64,000 nt of DNA from contig NZ_JZKH01000029.1 in assembly GCF_000961885.1 (NCBI RefSeq), positions 1 through 64,000 of the forward strand, in the 5' to 3' direction. Position numbers and translations under genes: made by a program. The notes beneath the pieces were generated by a model, which saw nothing but the letters and a program-made list of their open reading frames with translations, was not told the DNA's origin and did no database searches. Positions 23,493 to 32,520 of this stretch are shown piece by piece (within the stretch, counting starts at the first letter, position 1; each line of letters opens with the position of its first letter). The DNA is from Streptomyces rubellomurinus. GTDB lineage: Bacteria > Actinomycetota > Actinomycetes > Streptomycetales > Streptomycetaceae.

Positions 23493-23702
23493 GGGGTCCC
23501 CGTTTCCTCGACCGGGGGTCCCGTTACCCCCTTGTTATGAACGACTCCCGAGAGGGATGGATGGTTCCTGTGGTTCCATCCCGTTCGATCCGGCGGAACC
23601 GTCCGTTCACGGAACTCCGGGCCCGTCCGATGACGGGGAGGTCGGCCCGTCCCGCGACGGCGCGCTCGGGACCTGCGCTCCGCGAGCGGTCGGGCCGTGC
23701 GC

Positions 23703-24437
23703 TCAGCGGGCGGTCGGGGCCTCGACCTCGTCGCGGACCAGCTTCTCGATCGGCTCGACGGCGATCTGGCCGAGCATCGAGCCGGCCACGATCGCGCCGA
23801 CCAGGAACACGGTGGACAGCCAGGTCATGGTGGCCACCGGCAGGGTGAAGGCGCCGACCACCCGGGCCGCGCACTCGGCCAGCAGCGCGGTCCCCCAGAT
23901 CCCGGCGAAGACCCGCTCGTGGCGGTGGAAGGCCCGGGAGCCGGCCGCCCGGCCCTCGACCAGCCGCTGCCACGCGGCGGCGCGGTCCCGCCGGCCCTTG
24001 GTCACGAAGGGCATCAGCATCGGGGTCATCACCGGGCGCCCGATCAGCGCCGAGACCAGGATCGCCAGCGCCACGGTGCCGCTCAGCAGGCCGTCCTTGG
24101 CGATCATCATCCGGGCGTCGCCGCTGACCAGGGTCAGCGCCAGCCCGGCCAGGTTGACCGTCAGCATCAGCGACGACCACAGGTTGAGCCGGCGCTCCTG
24201 GAGCAGGCCGAGGACCGTCCGCCCGGCCGGGACGACGCTGCTCCAGGCCAGCGCGGCGAACTCGCTCAGGCCGCAGACCGAGTGCAGCAGGTAGTAGCCG
24301 GCCAGCGGCGCGGCGATGTCGAGGGCCAGCGGCCGCAGCCCGGCGGCGAGCGGGTTCGGCGCCCCGGCGCCCTGCGCGGGGGCGGTGGCGTGGGCGGCGG
24401 GAGCGGCGACGGCTGCGGTGGTGACGGTCTGGCTCAC
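23703..24437 (-). CDS. VC0807-like multi-pass membrane protein
   Basis: 244 residues. After an Ala/Pro-rich N-terminus (~30) come about six hydrophobic segments, with short basic loops (TKGRRDRAAAWQRL). The pattern matches VC0807-family membrane proteins of unknown function, often found as single genes in actinomycetes. Start GTG (VSQTVTT). Divergent from the sigma factor gene across about 260 bp; the upstream gap holds no other gene. Confidence 0.75.
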   Translation of the reverse strand: MSQTVTTAAVAAPAAHATAPAQGAGAPNPLAAGLRPLALDIAAPLAGYYLLHSVCGLSEFAALAWSSVVPAGRTVLGLLQERRLNLWSSLMLTVNLAGLALTLVSGDARMMIAKDGLLSGTVALAILVSALIGRPVMTPMLMPFVTKGRRDRAAAWQRLVEGRAAGSRAFHRHERVFAGIWGTALLAECAARVVGAFTLPVATMTWLSTVFLVGAIVAGSMLGQIAVEPIEKLVRDEVEAPTAR

Positions 24438-24699
24438 GGTGGGTTCCTCCCCGACTGGCTGCCGCGGGCCGCTGCCCGCGTCGTGCCTCCAGTCTTCTCG
24501 GCGACCCCCGGGCCGGAGCAGTGCCGTCCGTTGCCCGTTCCGCGTGACAGGTGTCATGGTGAGACCCGTGACACCGCCGCTGACCTGCGGTTTTCCTGGA
24601 GTGCGGGGAGGTGGCCGGGGTGCCCCGGCGCCGGGTGCGGCCCGCTGCCGCCGACCGGCCCCGCGACCGGGGCCGAGCTGTTCGCCCGGATGGCGCATC

Positions 24700-25524
24700 A
24701 TGTGGCGGGTGCAGAGTGCAGAACTCCCAGGAGCGGGGGCCGGCGGCCCGCTCGGCCGGTCCGGACCGGTACCCCCCGAAGACCCGTCACCGGGCCGGGC
24801 CGCCACCGAAGCCGAGTTGACCGAGGCCGTCCTGGCCGCCCAGGCCGGGGACGAGGAGGCCTTCCGGCTGCTGTTCCGGACCGTCCAGCCGGGCCTGCTG
24901 CGCTACCTGCGGGTGCTGGTCGGCGGCCGCCCGGAGGACGCGCAGGACGCGGAGGACATCGCCTCCGAGACCTGGCTGCAGATCGCCCGCGACCTGAGCG
25001 GGTTCTCCGGCGACGGCGACGGCTTCCGCGGCTGGGCCGCCACCGTCGCCCGGCACCGCGCCCTGGACCACCTGCGGGCCCGGCGCCGCCGCCCGGTCGC
25101 GGACCTGCCCTTCGAGTACCTGTCCGAGCTGGCCGCCGGGGACGACACGGCGGGCAGCGCGCTGGCCTCGGTCGGCACCTCCGACGCACTGGCGCTGATC
25201 TCCCGGCTGCCGCAGGACCAGGCCGAGGCCGTCCTGCTGCGGGTGGTGATGGAGCTCGACGCCGAGAGCGCCGCCCGGGTGCTCGGCAAACGGGCGGGCA
25301 CCGTCCGGATGGCCGCCCACCGGGGCCTGAAGCGGCTGGCCAAGCTGCTCGGCCAGACCGGCGTCGGGATCCCGGCCGCTCGGACGGGTACGGAGGACGC
25401 GCCGGATCCGGCCGCGGACCCCGCCCGGGAGGGCTCCGGGACCTCCGCGCGGAAACCCGCGAGAAAAAAATCTCCGCAAGGTGTGACGGAACACCGGGCC
25501 GCGACGCTGAAGGACATGAGATGA
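24700..25524 (+). CDS. ECF-type RNA polymerase sigma factor
   Basis: 274 residues. Region 2 (EEAFRLLFRTVQPGLLRYLR, DAEDIASETWLQIARDL) spans ~40-110 and region 4 (LPQDQAEAVLLRVVMELDAES, RAGTVRMAAHRGLKRLA) ~160-215. N-terminal ~30 residues are low-complexity. Start ATG at 24700 is the first plausible one; a GTG three codons later is also possible. It overlaps the next gene by ATGA, and that gene encodes a membrane-spanning protein, the arrangement expected for a sigma factor with a transmembrane regulator. Regulon unknown. Confidence 0.88.
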   Translation: MWRVQSAELPGAGAGGPLGRSGPVPPEDPSPGRAATEAELTEAVLAAQAGDEEAFRLLFRTVQPGLLRYLRVLVGGRPEDAQDAEDIASETWLQIARDLSGFSGDGDGFRGWAATVARHRALDHLRARRRRPVADLPFEYLSELAAGDDTAGSALASVGTSDALALISRLPQDQAEAVLLRVVMELDAESAARVLGKRAGTVRMAAHRGLKRLAKLLGQTGVGIPAARTGTEDAPDPAADPAREGSGTSARKPARKKSPQGVTEHRAATLKDMR

Positions 25525-26558
25525 GCACCAACCGACCCCGTCGGATCGACCGTGATACCGCCGAGCAGCTGCTCGGCGGTGCCGTGGGCGGCCCGTCGGC
25601 CGGGCAGGGCGCCTCGCTCACCGGACCGGACGGCGGTCCCGGGCAGCTCGCCCGGGTGCTGGCCGCGGCCGCCGCTCCCGCGACGGCCGGTGAACTGGCC
25701 GGGGAGGAGGCCGCACTGGCCGCGTTCCGGGAGGCCCGTCTCGCGCCCCACCCCGTCACGACCACCGCACCCGTCCGGAGACGACCGATGGCGACCGCCA
25801 CGCTGGCCAGGGCCTTCAGCACGAAGGCCGCTGCCGCCGTGCTCGGGGCCACTGCGCTGTGCGGGGTCGCGGTCGCCGCCGGGACGGGCAACCTGCCCGG
25901 GATCGGCGGCGGCACGCCCGAGCCGGCCCGCACCCTCGGAAGGGACGGCGCCTCCGCCGCCGGTTCGGCCTCCTCACCCACCGGCGGCTCCGCCCACGGC
26001 GCGTCCGCACGTCCGCCCGGCACGTCCCCCTCGGCCGGAGCGCCGGCACTCGTGCCGACCCCCGGCTCGCCCTCGGCGGACGGGCACGGCGCGGGCCACC
26101 CGGCCGCCGGCCCGCTCGCGGACCTCTGCCGGGGGTTCGTGGAGCGGACGGGCAAGGGCGAGCACCCGCTACGGGTGGCCGCCGACCCGCTGTTCGCGCA
26201 GCTGGTCACGGAGGCGGGCGGTGCCGACAAGGTGGCCGAGTACTGCGCCAAGGCGCCGGACCGGGCCGGCCAGGACGGCCACCAGGGTGCGACCGGCCAA
26301 CCGCACGACCCGGGCCGGACCGGCTCGGGCTCCGGTTCGGGCTCCGGCGCCGGAAAGGGCGGCGACGGCCAGGGCGCCCAGAACGGCGGCAACGCGAACG
26401 GCGGGAACCAGAACGGCGGCAACGCGAACGGCGGGAACCAGAACGGCGGCGCCGACAGCAAGCCGGGCGGCCACGGCGGCGCGACCGCACCGGCCCCACC
26501 GGGCGGGCCGACCGTCCGCCCGGGCAAATCGGACGATCCGAAGTCCGGAACGTCCTGA
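25521..26558 (+). CDS. Single-pass membrane protein, probable regulator of the linked sigma factor
   Basis: 345 residues: cytosolic N-terminus (~1-105) with a dispersed EEAALAAFREARLA helix, one transmembrane segment (AAAAVLGATALCGVAVAAG, about 108-126), then a long Ser/Pro/Gly-rich extracellular part. The outer part includes a small folded domain (~195-245, with LCRGFVERTGKGEHPL and CAKAP, two Cys) and an Asn/Gly repeat (NGGNANGGNQ units) before the tail. No zinc-anti-sigma HXXXCXXC motif is visible. Start ATG overlaps the sigma stop, so coupling is strong. Alternative: an envelope protein merely controlled by the sigma factor. Confidence 0.75.
   Translation: MSTNRPRRIDRDTAEQLLGGAVGGPSAGQGASLTGPDGGPGQLARVLAAAAAPATAGELAGEEAALAAFREARLAPHPVTTTAPVRRRPMATATLARAFSTKAAAAVLGATALCGVAVAAGTGNLPGIGGGTPEPARTLGRDGASAAGSASSPTGGSAHGASARPPGTSPSAGAPALVPTPGSPSADGHGAGHPAAGPLADLCRGFVERTGKGEHPLRVAADPLFAQLVTEAGGADKVAEYCAKAPDRAGQDGHQGATGQPHDPGRTGSGSGSGSGAGKGGDGQGAQNGGNANGGNQNGGNANGGNQNGGADSKPGGHGGATAPAPPGGPTVRPGKSDDPKSGTS
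26380..26452 (+). repeat. Tandem repeat encoding Asn/Gly units
   Basis: AACGGCGGCAACGCGAACGG-like units repeated within the membrane protein gene. Confidence 0.7.
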
Positions 26559-26573
26559 GACACCCCCCAGAAC

Positions 26574-26621
26574 TCCGGATGGGCGGCGAGCGAATCCCCC
26601 CGGGCTCGCCGCCCATCCGGA
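26574..26621 (+). terminator. Strong terminator after sigma/membrane protein genes
   Basis: 18-bp perfect stem (TCCGGATGGGCGGCGAGC and complement) with a 12-nt loop. Confidence 0.82.
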
Positions 26622-26624
26622 CCG

Positions 26625-26991
26625 CACCACCCGCAGTACCCGCACCACCCGCACCACCCGCAGTACCTGCGCACCGCCCGTGCGCAGGACCACCCGAAGA
26701 CTCCGGGTGGCCGGTCGGCTCCCCCGTGCCCGCCGTCCACCCGGCCGGCCCCGGCCGGACCGGCAGGCGCTCTCCCCGGACGCGCCGCCGGCCCGGCCGG
26801 CCCGGAAACGTGCGGCCCGCCCTCCCGCAGTCAGGGCGGGCCGCACACCCCCGTGCCGGCGGCCGGGGGACCGCTGCCCGGTCCCCCGACCGCCTCCCCT
26901 GCTCGCGGGGCGCCTCCCGGCGGGGCCGCTATCGTGCACAGGTGCACGAGGCGGCCCGAACCCCGGGCAGCGCACGTGAGGGGAGCTCCAG
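26625..26991. other. Gene-free gap before Ser/Thr kinase gene
   Basis: Between sigma/membrane and kinase genes (the longest gap in the window). Holds ACCCGCACC-type short direct repeats (26635-26685), a second hairpin (26810-26846) and the kinase promoter region. No supportable coding sequence. Confidence 0.6.
26810..26846. terminator. Second hairpin before kinase gene
   Basis: 14-bp perfect stem (GTGCGGCCCGCCCT and complement), 9-nt loop. Confidence 0.7.
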
Positions 26992-28569
26992 GTGATCGGT
27001 CGGGCGCTGAACGGGCGTTACGAACTCGTCGAGATACTCGGCGTCGGCGGCATGGCCACCGTCTGGCGCGGTGTCGACCGCGTGCTCGGCCGCCAGGTGG
27101 CCGTCAAGGTCCTCAACGGCGGCCTCGCCGACGACCCCCGCTTCGCCGAGCGGTTCAGCCGCGAGGCGCAGCACGCGGCCATGCTGGTGCACCCGAGGAT
27201 CGTCATGGTCTTCGACTCGGGCGTGGACCAGGGCACCCCGTTCATCGTCATGGAGCTGGTCCACGGCCGTTCGCTGGCCGCGGTGCTGGTCGAGCAGCCG
27301 ACCCTGCCGGTGGAGCGCGCCGTGGGCATCGCGGCGGCGGTCTGCGAGGCGCTGGCCGTCGCGCACGCGGCCGAGCTGGTGCACCGGGACATCAAGCCCG
27401 GCAACATCATGATCACCGACGACGGCGGGGTGAAGGTCGTCGACTTCGGCATCGCCCGGGCCGGCTCCTCCAACAACCTGACCCAGACCGCCAGCGTGCT
27501 CGGCACCGCCGCCTACCTCTCGCCCGAGCAGGCCACCGCCTCCGCCCTGGACGGCCGCACCGACCTGTACGCGGTCGGCTGCGTGCTGACCGAGATGCTC
27601 ACCGGCGAGACCCCGTTCACCGCCGAGACGCCGGTCGCGATCGCCTTCAAGCACGTCAGCGAGCAGCCGGTGCCGCCGTCCTTCCGGCGCCCGGGCCTGC
27701 CGCCGGCGCTGGACGCCGCGGTGCTGCGGCTGCTCGCCAAGAACCCCGCCGGGCGCCCGGCCGACGCCACCGCGGCGCGCGCCGAACTCCTCGCCACCGT
27801 CCCCGGGTTGATGGTCGGTGACCCGACCGCCGAGCTGCTGTCGACCACCGCCGCGCCGACCCGGGTGCTCCCGCCGGTCGCTCCGCCGCAGTCCCCGTTC
27901 GGGCCGAACCCGGACCAGCAGCACACCACCCTGCTGCCGCCCCAGCCGCCGGCCGCCACCTCGGTGATGGCGCCGGTCCCGACCGCGCCGGCGGCCGTGC
28001 CCGTCCCGCCCGCGCGGCCCGCCCCGGCCGCGAGCAGCCGGCGCCGCAAGCCGCTGGTCATCGGGGCGCTGGGGGTGGTCGGGCTGGCCGGGGTCACCGC
28101 GCTGGCGGTCACCGCCTTCGACGAGCCGGCCGGGCACGCCGCCGCCACCCCGCCGCCCGCGAGCACCGCCGCCCGCACGCCCGGCCCGTCCGTGGCCGCG
28201 ACCCCGGCCGCCACCGGGCCGTCCGCCACGCCGTCCGCCCCGGCGAGCGCGGCCCCCACCCAGGCCGTCCCGCGCAACCAGCCGGCGGCCCTGCAGCTCC
28301 AGTCCTTCCGTCAGGCCGTCGCGCAGACCCAGGTGACCAAGGAACGGGACCGTCAGCTGGAGCTGCTGAAGGTCCTCGACGACACCGCCGCCGCCCTCAA
28401 CGAGGGCAATCCGGACGACGCGGCCCAGAAGCTGAAGGGCGCCCAGAAGGTGATCAAGGACCTGGGCAAGAAGCACGCCATCGACGGCCCCACCTACGCC
28501 AACTGGAACGCCCGGCTGTCCGCCCTCTACGCGACGCTGCACACCGCTGGCGACTTCCAGGACGACTGA
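26992..28569 (+). CDS. PknB-like Ser/Thr protein kinase with extracellular domain
   Basis: 525 residues. Kinase domain ~9-270: Gly-loop ILGVGGMATVWRG, VAVKVL Lys, HRDIKPGN catalytic loop, DFGIA and SPEQ (APE equivalent). A Pro/Ala-rich juxtamembrane linker follows, then a transmembrane segment (VIGALGVVGLAGVTALAV, about 352-370) and a ~150-residue extracellular part with Ala/Pro/Thr linker and a helical segment rich in Lys/Asp. The outer domain is not PASTA, so the ligand is unlikely to be muropeptide in the PknB way. Start GTG. Single gene, closed by a hairpin carrying DnaA-box-like sequence. Confidence 0.93.
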   Translation: MIGRALNGRYELVEILGVGGMATVWRGVDRVLGRQVAVKVLNGGLADDPRFAERFSREAQHAAMLVHPRIVMVFDSGVDQGTPFIVMELVHGRSLAAVLVEQPTLPVERAVGIAAAVCEALAVAHAAELVHRDIKPGNIMITDDGGVKVVDFGIARAGSSNNLTQTASVLGTAAYLSPEQATASALDGRTDLYAVGCVLTEMLTGETPFTAETPVAIAFKHVSEQPVPPSFRRPGLPPALDAAVLRLLAKNPAGRPADATAARAELLATVPGLMVGDPTAELLSTTAAPTRVLPPVAPPQSPFGPNPDQQHTTLLPPQPPAATSVMAPVPTAPAAVPVPPARPAPAASSRRRKPLVIGALGVVGLAGVTALAVTAFDEPAGHAAATPPPASTAARTPGPSVAATPAATGPSATPSAPASAAPTQAVPRNQPAALQLQSFRQAVAQTQVTKERDRQLELLKVLDDTAAALNEGNPDDAAQKLKGAQKVIKDLGKKHAIDGPTYANWNARLSALYATLHTAGDFQDD

Positions 28570-28577
28570 CCCCGGCG

Positions 28578-28615
28578 GGCTCGGGTTGTCCACAGGTCTG
28601 TGGACAACCCGAGCC
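28578..28615. terminator. Terminator hairpin made of two inverted DnaA boxes
   Basis: 18-bp perfect inverted repeat with 2-nt spacer. Each arm contains TTGTCCACA (28586-28594; complement 28599-28607), the Streptomyces DnaA-box consensus. Termination is likely; DnaA binding is an untested possibility. Confidence 0.65.
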
Positions 28616-28679
28616 GTCCGGTGGACGGGTCGGGCCGGCCGCTCCGGGGCGTCCAGCGGAAAGGTGCGGCGGGAACGAC

Positions 28680-28708
28680 GGAAGCCCCCGGCAGTGCCGG
28701 GGGCTTCC
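28680..28708. terminator. Second hairpin between kinase and tatA genes
   Basis: GGAAGCCCCCGGCA and its perfect complement with a 1-nt spacer, between convergent genes; serves the minus-strand tatA gene. Confidence 0.75.
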
Positions 28709-28727
28709 GAGGGGGCGTCGCGCGGAC

Positions 28728-29009
28728 TCAGGCGGTCTCGGTGTGCTTCGCCTCGGTGGCCTTGGTCACGTTGGTCGGCGTGACGGCCGGGCGCTCGGCG
28801 GCCGGCTGCTGCGGCGCGGCCGTGCTCTGGGCGGTGCCGGCGTCGGCGGGGGGGTCGTCCTCGCGCATCGCCTTGGTCTCCGCCTTCAGGATGCGCATCG
28901 ACTTGCCGAGTCCGCGGGCCATCTCCGGCAGCTTCTTCGAACCGAACAGCAGCACTACGACCGCCAGCACCACGAAGATGTGCCAGGGCTCAAGACCGTT
29001 CCGCAGCAT
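28728..29009 (-). CDS. tatA: TatA/E twin-arginine translocase subunit
   Basis: 93 residues: one N-terminal membrane helix ([20 protein letters not shown]), the hinge FGSKKLPE, an amphipathic helix ([17 protein letters not shown]) and a disordered acidic/Ala/Pro tail. This is the TatA pore component that moves folded proteins with twin-arginine signal peptides. tatC is not in this window, so the gene is separate from a tatAC pair here. ATG start. Divergent gene neighbours give no functional link. Confidence 0.95.
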   Translation of the reverse strand: MLRNGLEPWHIFVVLAVVVLLFGSKKLPEMARGLGKSMRILKAETKAMREDDPPADAGTAQSTAAPQQPAAERPAVTPTNVTKATEAKHTETA

Positions 29010-29204
29010 CCCTGGCCACCGGTCCCTTCTTGTCTAGAGTCACGGGAGGGCTAGCGCCCGTGCTGGCCAGTATGCCTGTCCTTACCGACGAACGGATACA
29101 CCGGCCGGGAAACGCTGGCTGAAAACCAGGTGCCGGGCGAATCGTCCCGGGGGCCGGGTCGGGCCCGGCCCGGCGGGCTCGTCGGCGCGTCGTCGCCGGT
29201 GTGA

Positions 29205-29774
29205 TCAGTAGACGAACGGAACCAGTCGCTTCGACGCCCGCCGGTACTCCTCGTACTCCGCCCCGAAGGCCGCCAGCAGCAGCCGCTCCTCGGCGGCGAT
29301 CCGCCAGCCGTACGCGGTGAGCAGCACCGCCAGCACCACCAGCGCCGCCGCCCAGCCGGCCGTGCCCAGCGCGTAGCCGGCCCAGACCAGCAGGCTGCCG
29401 CTGTAGCCCGGGTGCCGGACCAGCCGGTACGGGCCGGAGCGGACCACCCGCTGGGCGTCCACGGTGCGCAGGGTGCGGGTGTAGTACCGGCCCAGGGTGG
29501 TCATGCCCCAGGCCCGCAGCGCCAGCCCGGCGGCGATCAGCGCGACCCCGGACCAGCGCGCCCCCGTGGGCAGTTCGCCGATCGAGGCCCGGGCGCACAC
29601 CACCACGGCCAGCACCGCCACGCCGTAGCCGGCCAGCAGCAGGCGGGTGGAGCCGCGGTCGCGCCCGTCGGCGCGCCAGCTGCCCGTGGCGGAGTCCTCC
29701 CGGTGGCGCAGCAGCAGCTCGTAGCCGGCCCAGCAGAGGACGCCGAGGACGGAGAACAGACTCGGCAGGGACAT
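29205..29774 (-). CDS. Isoprenylcysteine carboxyl methyltransferase-family membrane protein
   Basis: 189 residues with four to five hydrophobic segments and the family signature RSGPYRLVRHPGYSG followed by EERLLLAAFGAEYEEYRR. This ICMT/PEMT-like fold uses SAM to methylate lipid-like carboxylates or amines in the membrane; bacterial members have largely unknown substrates. Start ATG (MSLPSLFS). A 22-bp palindrome lies just downstream of the next gene on this strand. Confidence 0.88.
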   Translation of the reverse strand: MSLPSLFSVLGVLCWAGYELLLRHREDSATGSWRADGRDRGSTRLLLAGYGVAVLAVVVCARASIGELPTGARWSGVALIAAGLALRAWGMTTLGRYYTRTLRTVDAQRVVRSGPYRLVRHPGYSGSLLVWAGYALGTAGWAAALVVLAVLLTAYGWRIAAEERLLLAAFGAEYEEYRRASKRLVPFVY

Positions 29775-29864
29775 GGTGGGGCTCCTGACGTCTCGGGGGA
29801 GCGGGTGCCCACCACGGTCCTCCCGCGCGGGCGCGGACACACGCACCCGGGGGTGGACCGGGAG

Positions 29865-29886
29865 CCGTCCACCCCGGGGTGGACGG
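29865..29886. repeat. 22-bp perfect palindrome
   Basis: CCGTCCACCCC followed directly by its complement, 4 nt past the stop of the SAM methyltransferase. A terminator with minimal loop, or a protein site. Confidence 0.65.
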
Positions 29887-29889
29887 CCG

Positions 29890-30525
29890 TCAGGCCGGGC
29901 GCCGGGCCAGCAGGTAGCCGCGCCGGGTCGGGGCCTCCTGCGGCAGCCCCTCCCGCTCCAGGCGGGCCTCCACGGCGAAGCCCGCGCCGGCGAGGAGGGC
30001 GGCCACCGCCCCGGTCTCCAGGTGGTGGAAGGCCACGTCCACCGGGTGGCCCCACCACTCCTCCAGCCGCTTCACCTCGGTGCCCAGGTGGAAGGAGACC
30101 AGCAGCACCCCGCCCGGCCGCAGCACCCGGTGCATCTCGGCGAAGGCGGGCGCCAGTTCGCCCGGTTCCAGGTGGATCACCGAGTACAGCGCCACCGCCG
30201 CCGCGAACTCCCCGTCCGCGGCGGGCAGCGCCAGCAGGTCGCCGGTGCGGAACCCGGCCTTCGGGTGCTCGCGCCGGGCCAGCTCGACCATCCGCGGCGA
30301 CAGGTCGATCCCCACCACCTCGGCCCCCAGCCCGCTCAGCCACCCGGCCACGTGCCCCGGCCCGCACCCGAGGTCCGCCACCACCCCGCCGGCCGCCTCC
30401 TCCACCACGGCCGCCAACAGCGCCCGGTCCAGCGGCTTGTACGCCAGCTCACCCCCGATCCGCCCCAGGTACTCCTCCGCCACCGCGTCGTAACTCCCGC
30501 GCACCCGCCCGTGATTCGCCGTCAT
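29890..30525 (-). CDS. Class I SAM-dependent methyltransferase
   Basis: 211 residues with Rossmann-type motif I ADLGCGPGHVAGWL, post-I GIDLSPRMVELAR, DLLALP and motif with HRVLRPGGVLLVSFH. The ubiE/Methyltransf_11-like layout points to a small-molecule or lipid substrate, unspecified. Start ATG; upstream is a 270-bp gap holding the terminator of the MFS gene. Confidence 0.9.
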   Translation of the reverse strand: MTANHGRVRGSYDAVAEEYLGRIGGELAYKPLDRALLAAVVEEAAGGVVADLGCGPGHVAGWLSGLGAEVVGIDLSPRMVELARREHPKAGFRTGDLLALPAADGEFAAAVALYSVIHLEPGELAPAFAEMHRVLRPGGVLLVSFHLGTEVKRLEEWWGHPVDVAFHHLETGAVAALLAGAGFAVEARLEREGLPQEAPTRRGYLLARRPA

Positions 30526-30726
30526 GCCCCCACCCTGGCACGCGGGGCGCGGCCCCGGCAGCCCCGGATCCGTCTCCTCCGGCCGTTTCGCAACTCCCGC
30601 GTGCCCGCCGGTGGTTCGCGGCCGCACGCCCCCGACTCGGCGCGCTGGTCGAGGCCGCGGCGGGCGAGTGGCGATCGCCGCCTCTCGAACGGCCGCGCCC
30701 GGATCGCCGCCCCCCCCGAACGGCAC

Positions 30727-30756
30727 AGAGCCCCCGCCCGGGTGGGCGGGGGCTCT
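30727..30756 (-). terminator. Terminator after MFS gene
   Basis: 13-bp perfect stem (AGAGCCCCCGCCC and complement) with a 4-nt loop, past the stop of the efflux gene. Confidence 0.78.
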
Positions 30757-30798
30757 CGATGACTCGCGCGGATCGGTGTCGGTCGTTCGCCGACCGGG

Positions 30799-32397
30799 TC
30801 AGGCGGCGGCGGTCTCCGGCTCGGTCTCGGCGGCCTCGGCGGCCTCGGCGGCCGGGGCGGCGGGGAGGTGGCCGAGCAGGCGGTAGGCCAGCAGGCCGGC
30901 GCCGAGGGCGAAGACCAGGCCGACCACGGCGGCCACGTGCAGCCCATCGGTGAAGGCGCCGCGGGCGGTCTCCAGCAGGTCCGTGCCGAGCCGGCCGGGC
31001 AGCTGGGCCGCGGTGCTCACCGCGCCGCCGAGGGTGTCCTGGGCGGTGCGGGCGGCCTCGCCGCCGACACCCGCCGGGAGGCCGCCGTCGAGCTGGTGGC
31101 GGTAGACCGCCGCGCCGGCCGCGCCGAGCAGGGCGATGCCGAGCGAGCTGCCGAGCTCCACGGCGGTCTCGGAGGTGGCCGAGGCGGCGCCGGTCTGTTC
31201 GGCGGGGGCGGCGGAGACGACCATCTCGGCGGTCATCGTCATGGTGCCGACCGTCCCGGCGGCGAGCACGCCGGCCGCGGTGAGGATGAGCGCCAGCGGC
31301 GAGTGCGGGCCGACCTGGGTCATCATCGCGAAGCCCGTCGCGCCGATCAGGAAGCCGCAGCCCATCAGCACCGCCGGGCGGACCTTGCCGGCCAGCGCGG
31401 AGCTGATGCCGACCGACGCGCCGACGCCGACGCTCGGCACCAGGGACCAGAGCGAGGCGGTGAACGGGCTCATGCCCTTGACCAGCTGCAGGTACTGCGA
31501 GGTGAAGAGGGCGAAGCCCATCATCGCGAACATCGCCAGGGTGTTGACGCCGATCGCCCCGCTGAAGGTGCGGATGCGGAACAGGCTCAGGTCGATCAGC
31601 GGGTTCGCGGCGGTGCGCTGGCGCAGGTAGAAGGCACCGGCGAGGACCAGCCCGGCCGCGAGGGCGCCCGCGGGCAGCGGGTCCCAGCCGTCCACCGCGA
31701 GGGTCTTGATGCCGTAGACGGCCGGCAGGATCGCGGCGAACGAGAGCGCGGCGCCGAGCAGGTCGAAGCGGCCGATGGGGGTCCCCCCGGCCGAAGGCTG
31801 GGGGAGGGCGGGGCTGCGGTGCTCGGGGAGCAGGAAGGGCGCGCCGAGCAGCACCAGGGCCATCACGGGGACGGCGAGCAGGAACGCCGAGCCCCACCAG
31901 CAGTGGTCGAGCAGCAGGCCGCCGGCGACCGGCCCGAGGGTGGCGCCGCCGGTGAGCATGCCGCCCCAGGCGCCGAGCGCGATCTGCCGCTGCTTGGGGT
32001 CGTCGAACATGGTGCGGATCAGCGCGAGCGTCGAGGGCATCACGGTGGCCCCGGCGGCGCCGAGCAGGGCCCGGGCGGCGATCAGCTGTTCCGCGCTGCC
32101 GGACCAGGCGGCGAGCAGCGAGGCGCCGATGAAGCCGGCGGCGCCGACCATCAGCAGTCGGCGGCGGCCGATCCGGTCGCCGAGGGCGCCCATGGTGATG
32201 AGCAGCCCGGCCAGCAGGAACGAGTACATGTCCATGATCCACAGCTGCTGGGTGCCGCTGGGGGCGAGCGTGGTGGAGATGTACGGGACGGCGAAGAACA
32301 GCACGCCCATGTCCATGGCGAGGACGAGGGTCGGGAGCAGGAGGACGGCGAGGCCGATCCATTCGCGGCGGCCGGCGCGGCCGGTGGTTGCGGTCAT
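30799..32397 (-). CDS. DHA2-type MFS drug efflux transporter
   Basis: 532 residues with about 14 hydrophobic segments. Motif A GALGDRIGRRRLL near residue 75 and motif C-like region GATLGPVAGGLLL support an H+-antiporter of the EmrB/QacA group. Start ATG (MTATTGRAG); an upstream GTG would add six residues. Acidic C-terminal tail. Divergent from a TetR gene across an operator-rich 120-bp gap, the classic efflux pump/repressor arrangement. Substrate not predictable. Confidence 0.92.
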   Translation of the reverse strand: MTATTGRAGRREWIGLAVLLLPTLVLAMDMGVLFFAVPYISTTLAPSGTQQLWIMDMYSFLLAGLLITMGALGDRIGRRRLLMVGAAGFIGASLLAAWSGSAEQLIAARALLGAAGATVMPSTLALIRTMFDDPKQRQIALGAWGGMLTGGATLGPVAGGLLLDHCWWGSAFLLAVPVMALVLLGAPFLLPEHRSPALPQPSAGGTPIGRFDLLGAALSFAAILPAVYGIKTLAVDGWDPLPAGALAAGLVLAGAFYLRQRTAANPLIDLSLFRIRTFSGAIGVNTLAMFAMMGFALFTSQYLQLVKGMSPFTASLWSLVPSVGVGASVGISSALAGKVRPAVLMGCGFLIGATGFAMMTQVGPHSPLALILTAAGVLAAGTVGTMTMTAEMVVSAAPAEQTGAASATSETAVELGSSLGIALLGAAGAAVYRHQLDGGLPAGVGGEAARTAQDTLGGAVSTAAQLPGRLGTDLLETARGAFTDGLHVAAVVGLVFALGAGLLAYRLLGHLPAAPAAEAAEAAETEPETAAA

Positions 32398-32420
32398 GAG
32401 GGAGACGGTACGCACGTGTC

Positions 32421-32496
32421 AGACGCTTGTCTAGTACGTATGTGTAAATCGCTCGTGCAAGACGACCGTGCGAGACGCATGTCCGAGACAAGCGTC
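32421..32496. promoter_or_regulatory. Three TetR-operator-like boxes in efflux/TetR divergon
   Basis: AGACGCTTGTCT (32421-32432), AGACGCATGTC (32473-32483) and inverted AGACAAGCGTC (32486-32496). The first lies next to the efflux gene start; the third overlaps a -35-like GAGACA for the TetR gene, whose TAGGAT -10 (32508-32513) is 7 nt before the ATG. Confidence 0.6.
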
Positions 32497-32507
32497 CAGG
32501 CGGGACG

Positions 32508-32513
32508 TAGGAT
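32508..32513 (+). promoter_or_regulatory. -10 box for leaderless TetR gene
   Basis: TAGGAT, 7 nt before ATG, 17 nt after GAGACA. Confidence 0.48.
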
Positions 32514-32520
32514 CGGAGGC

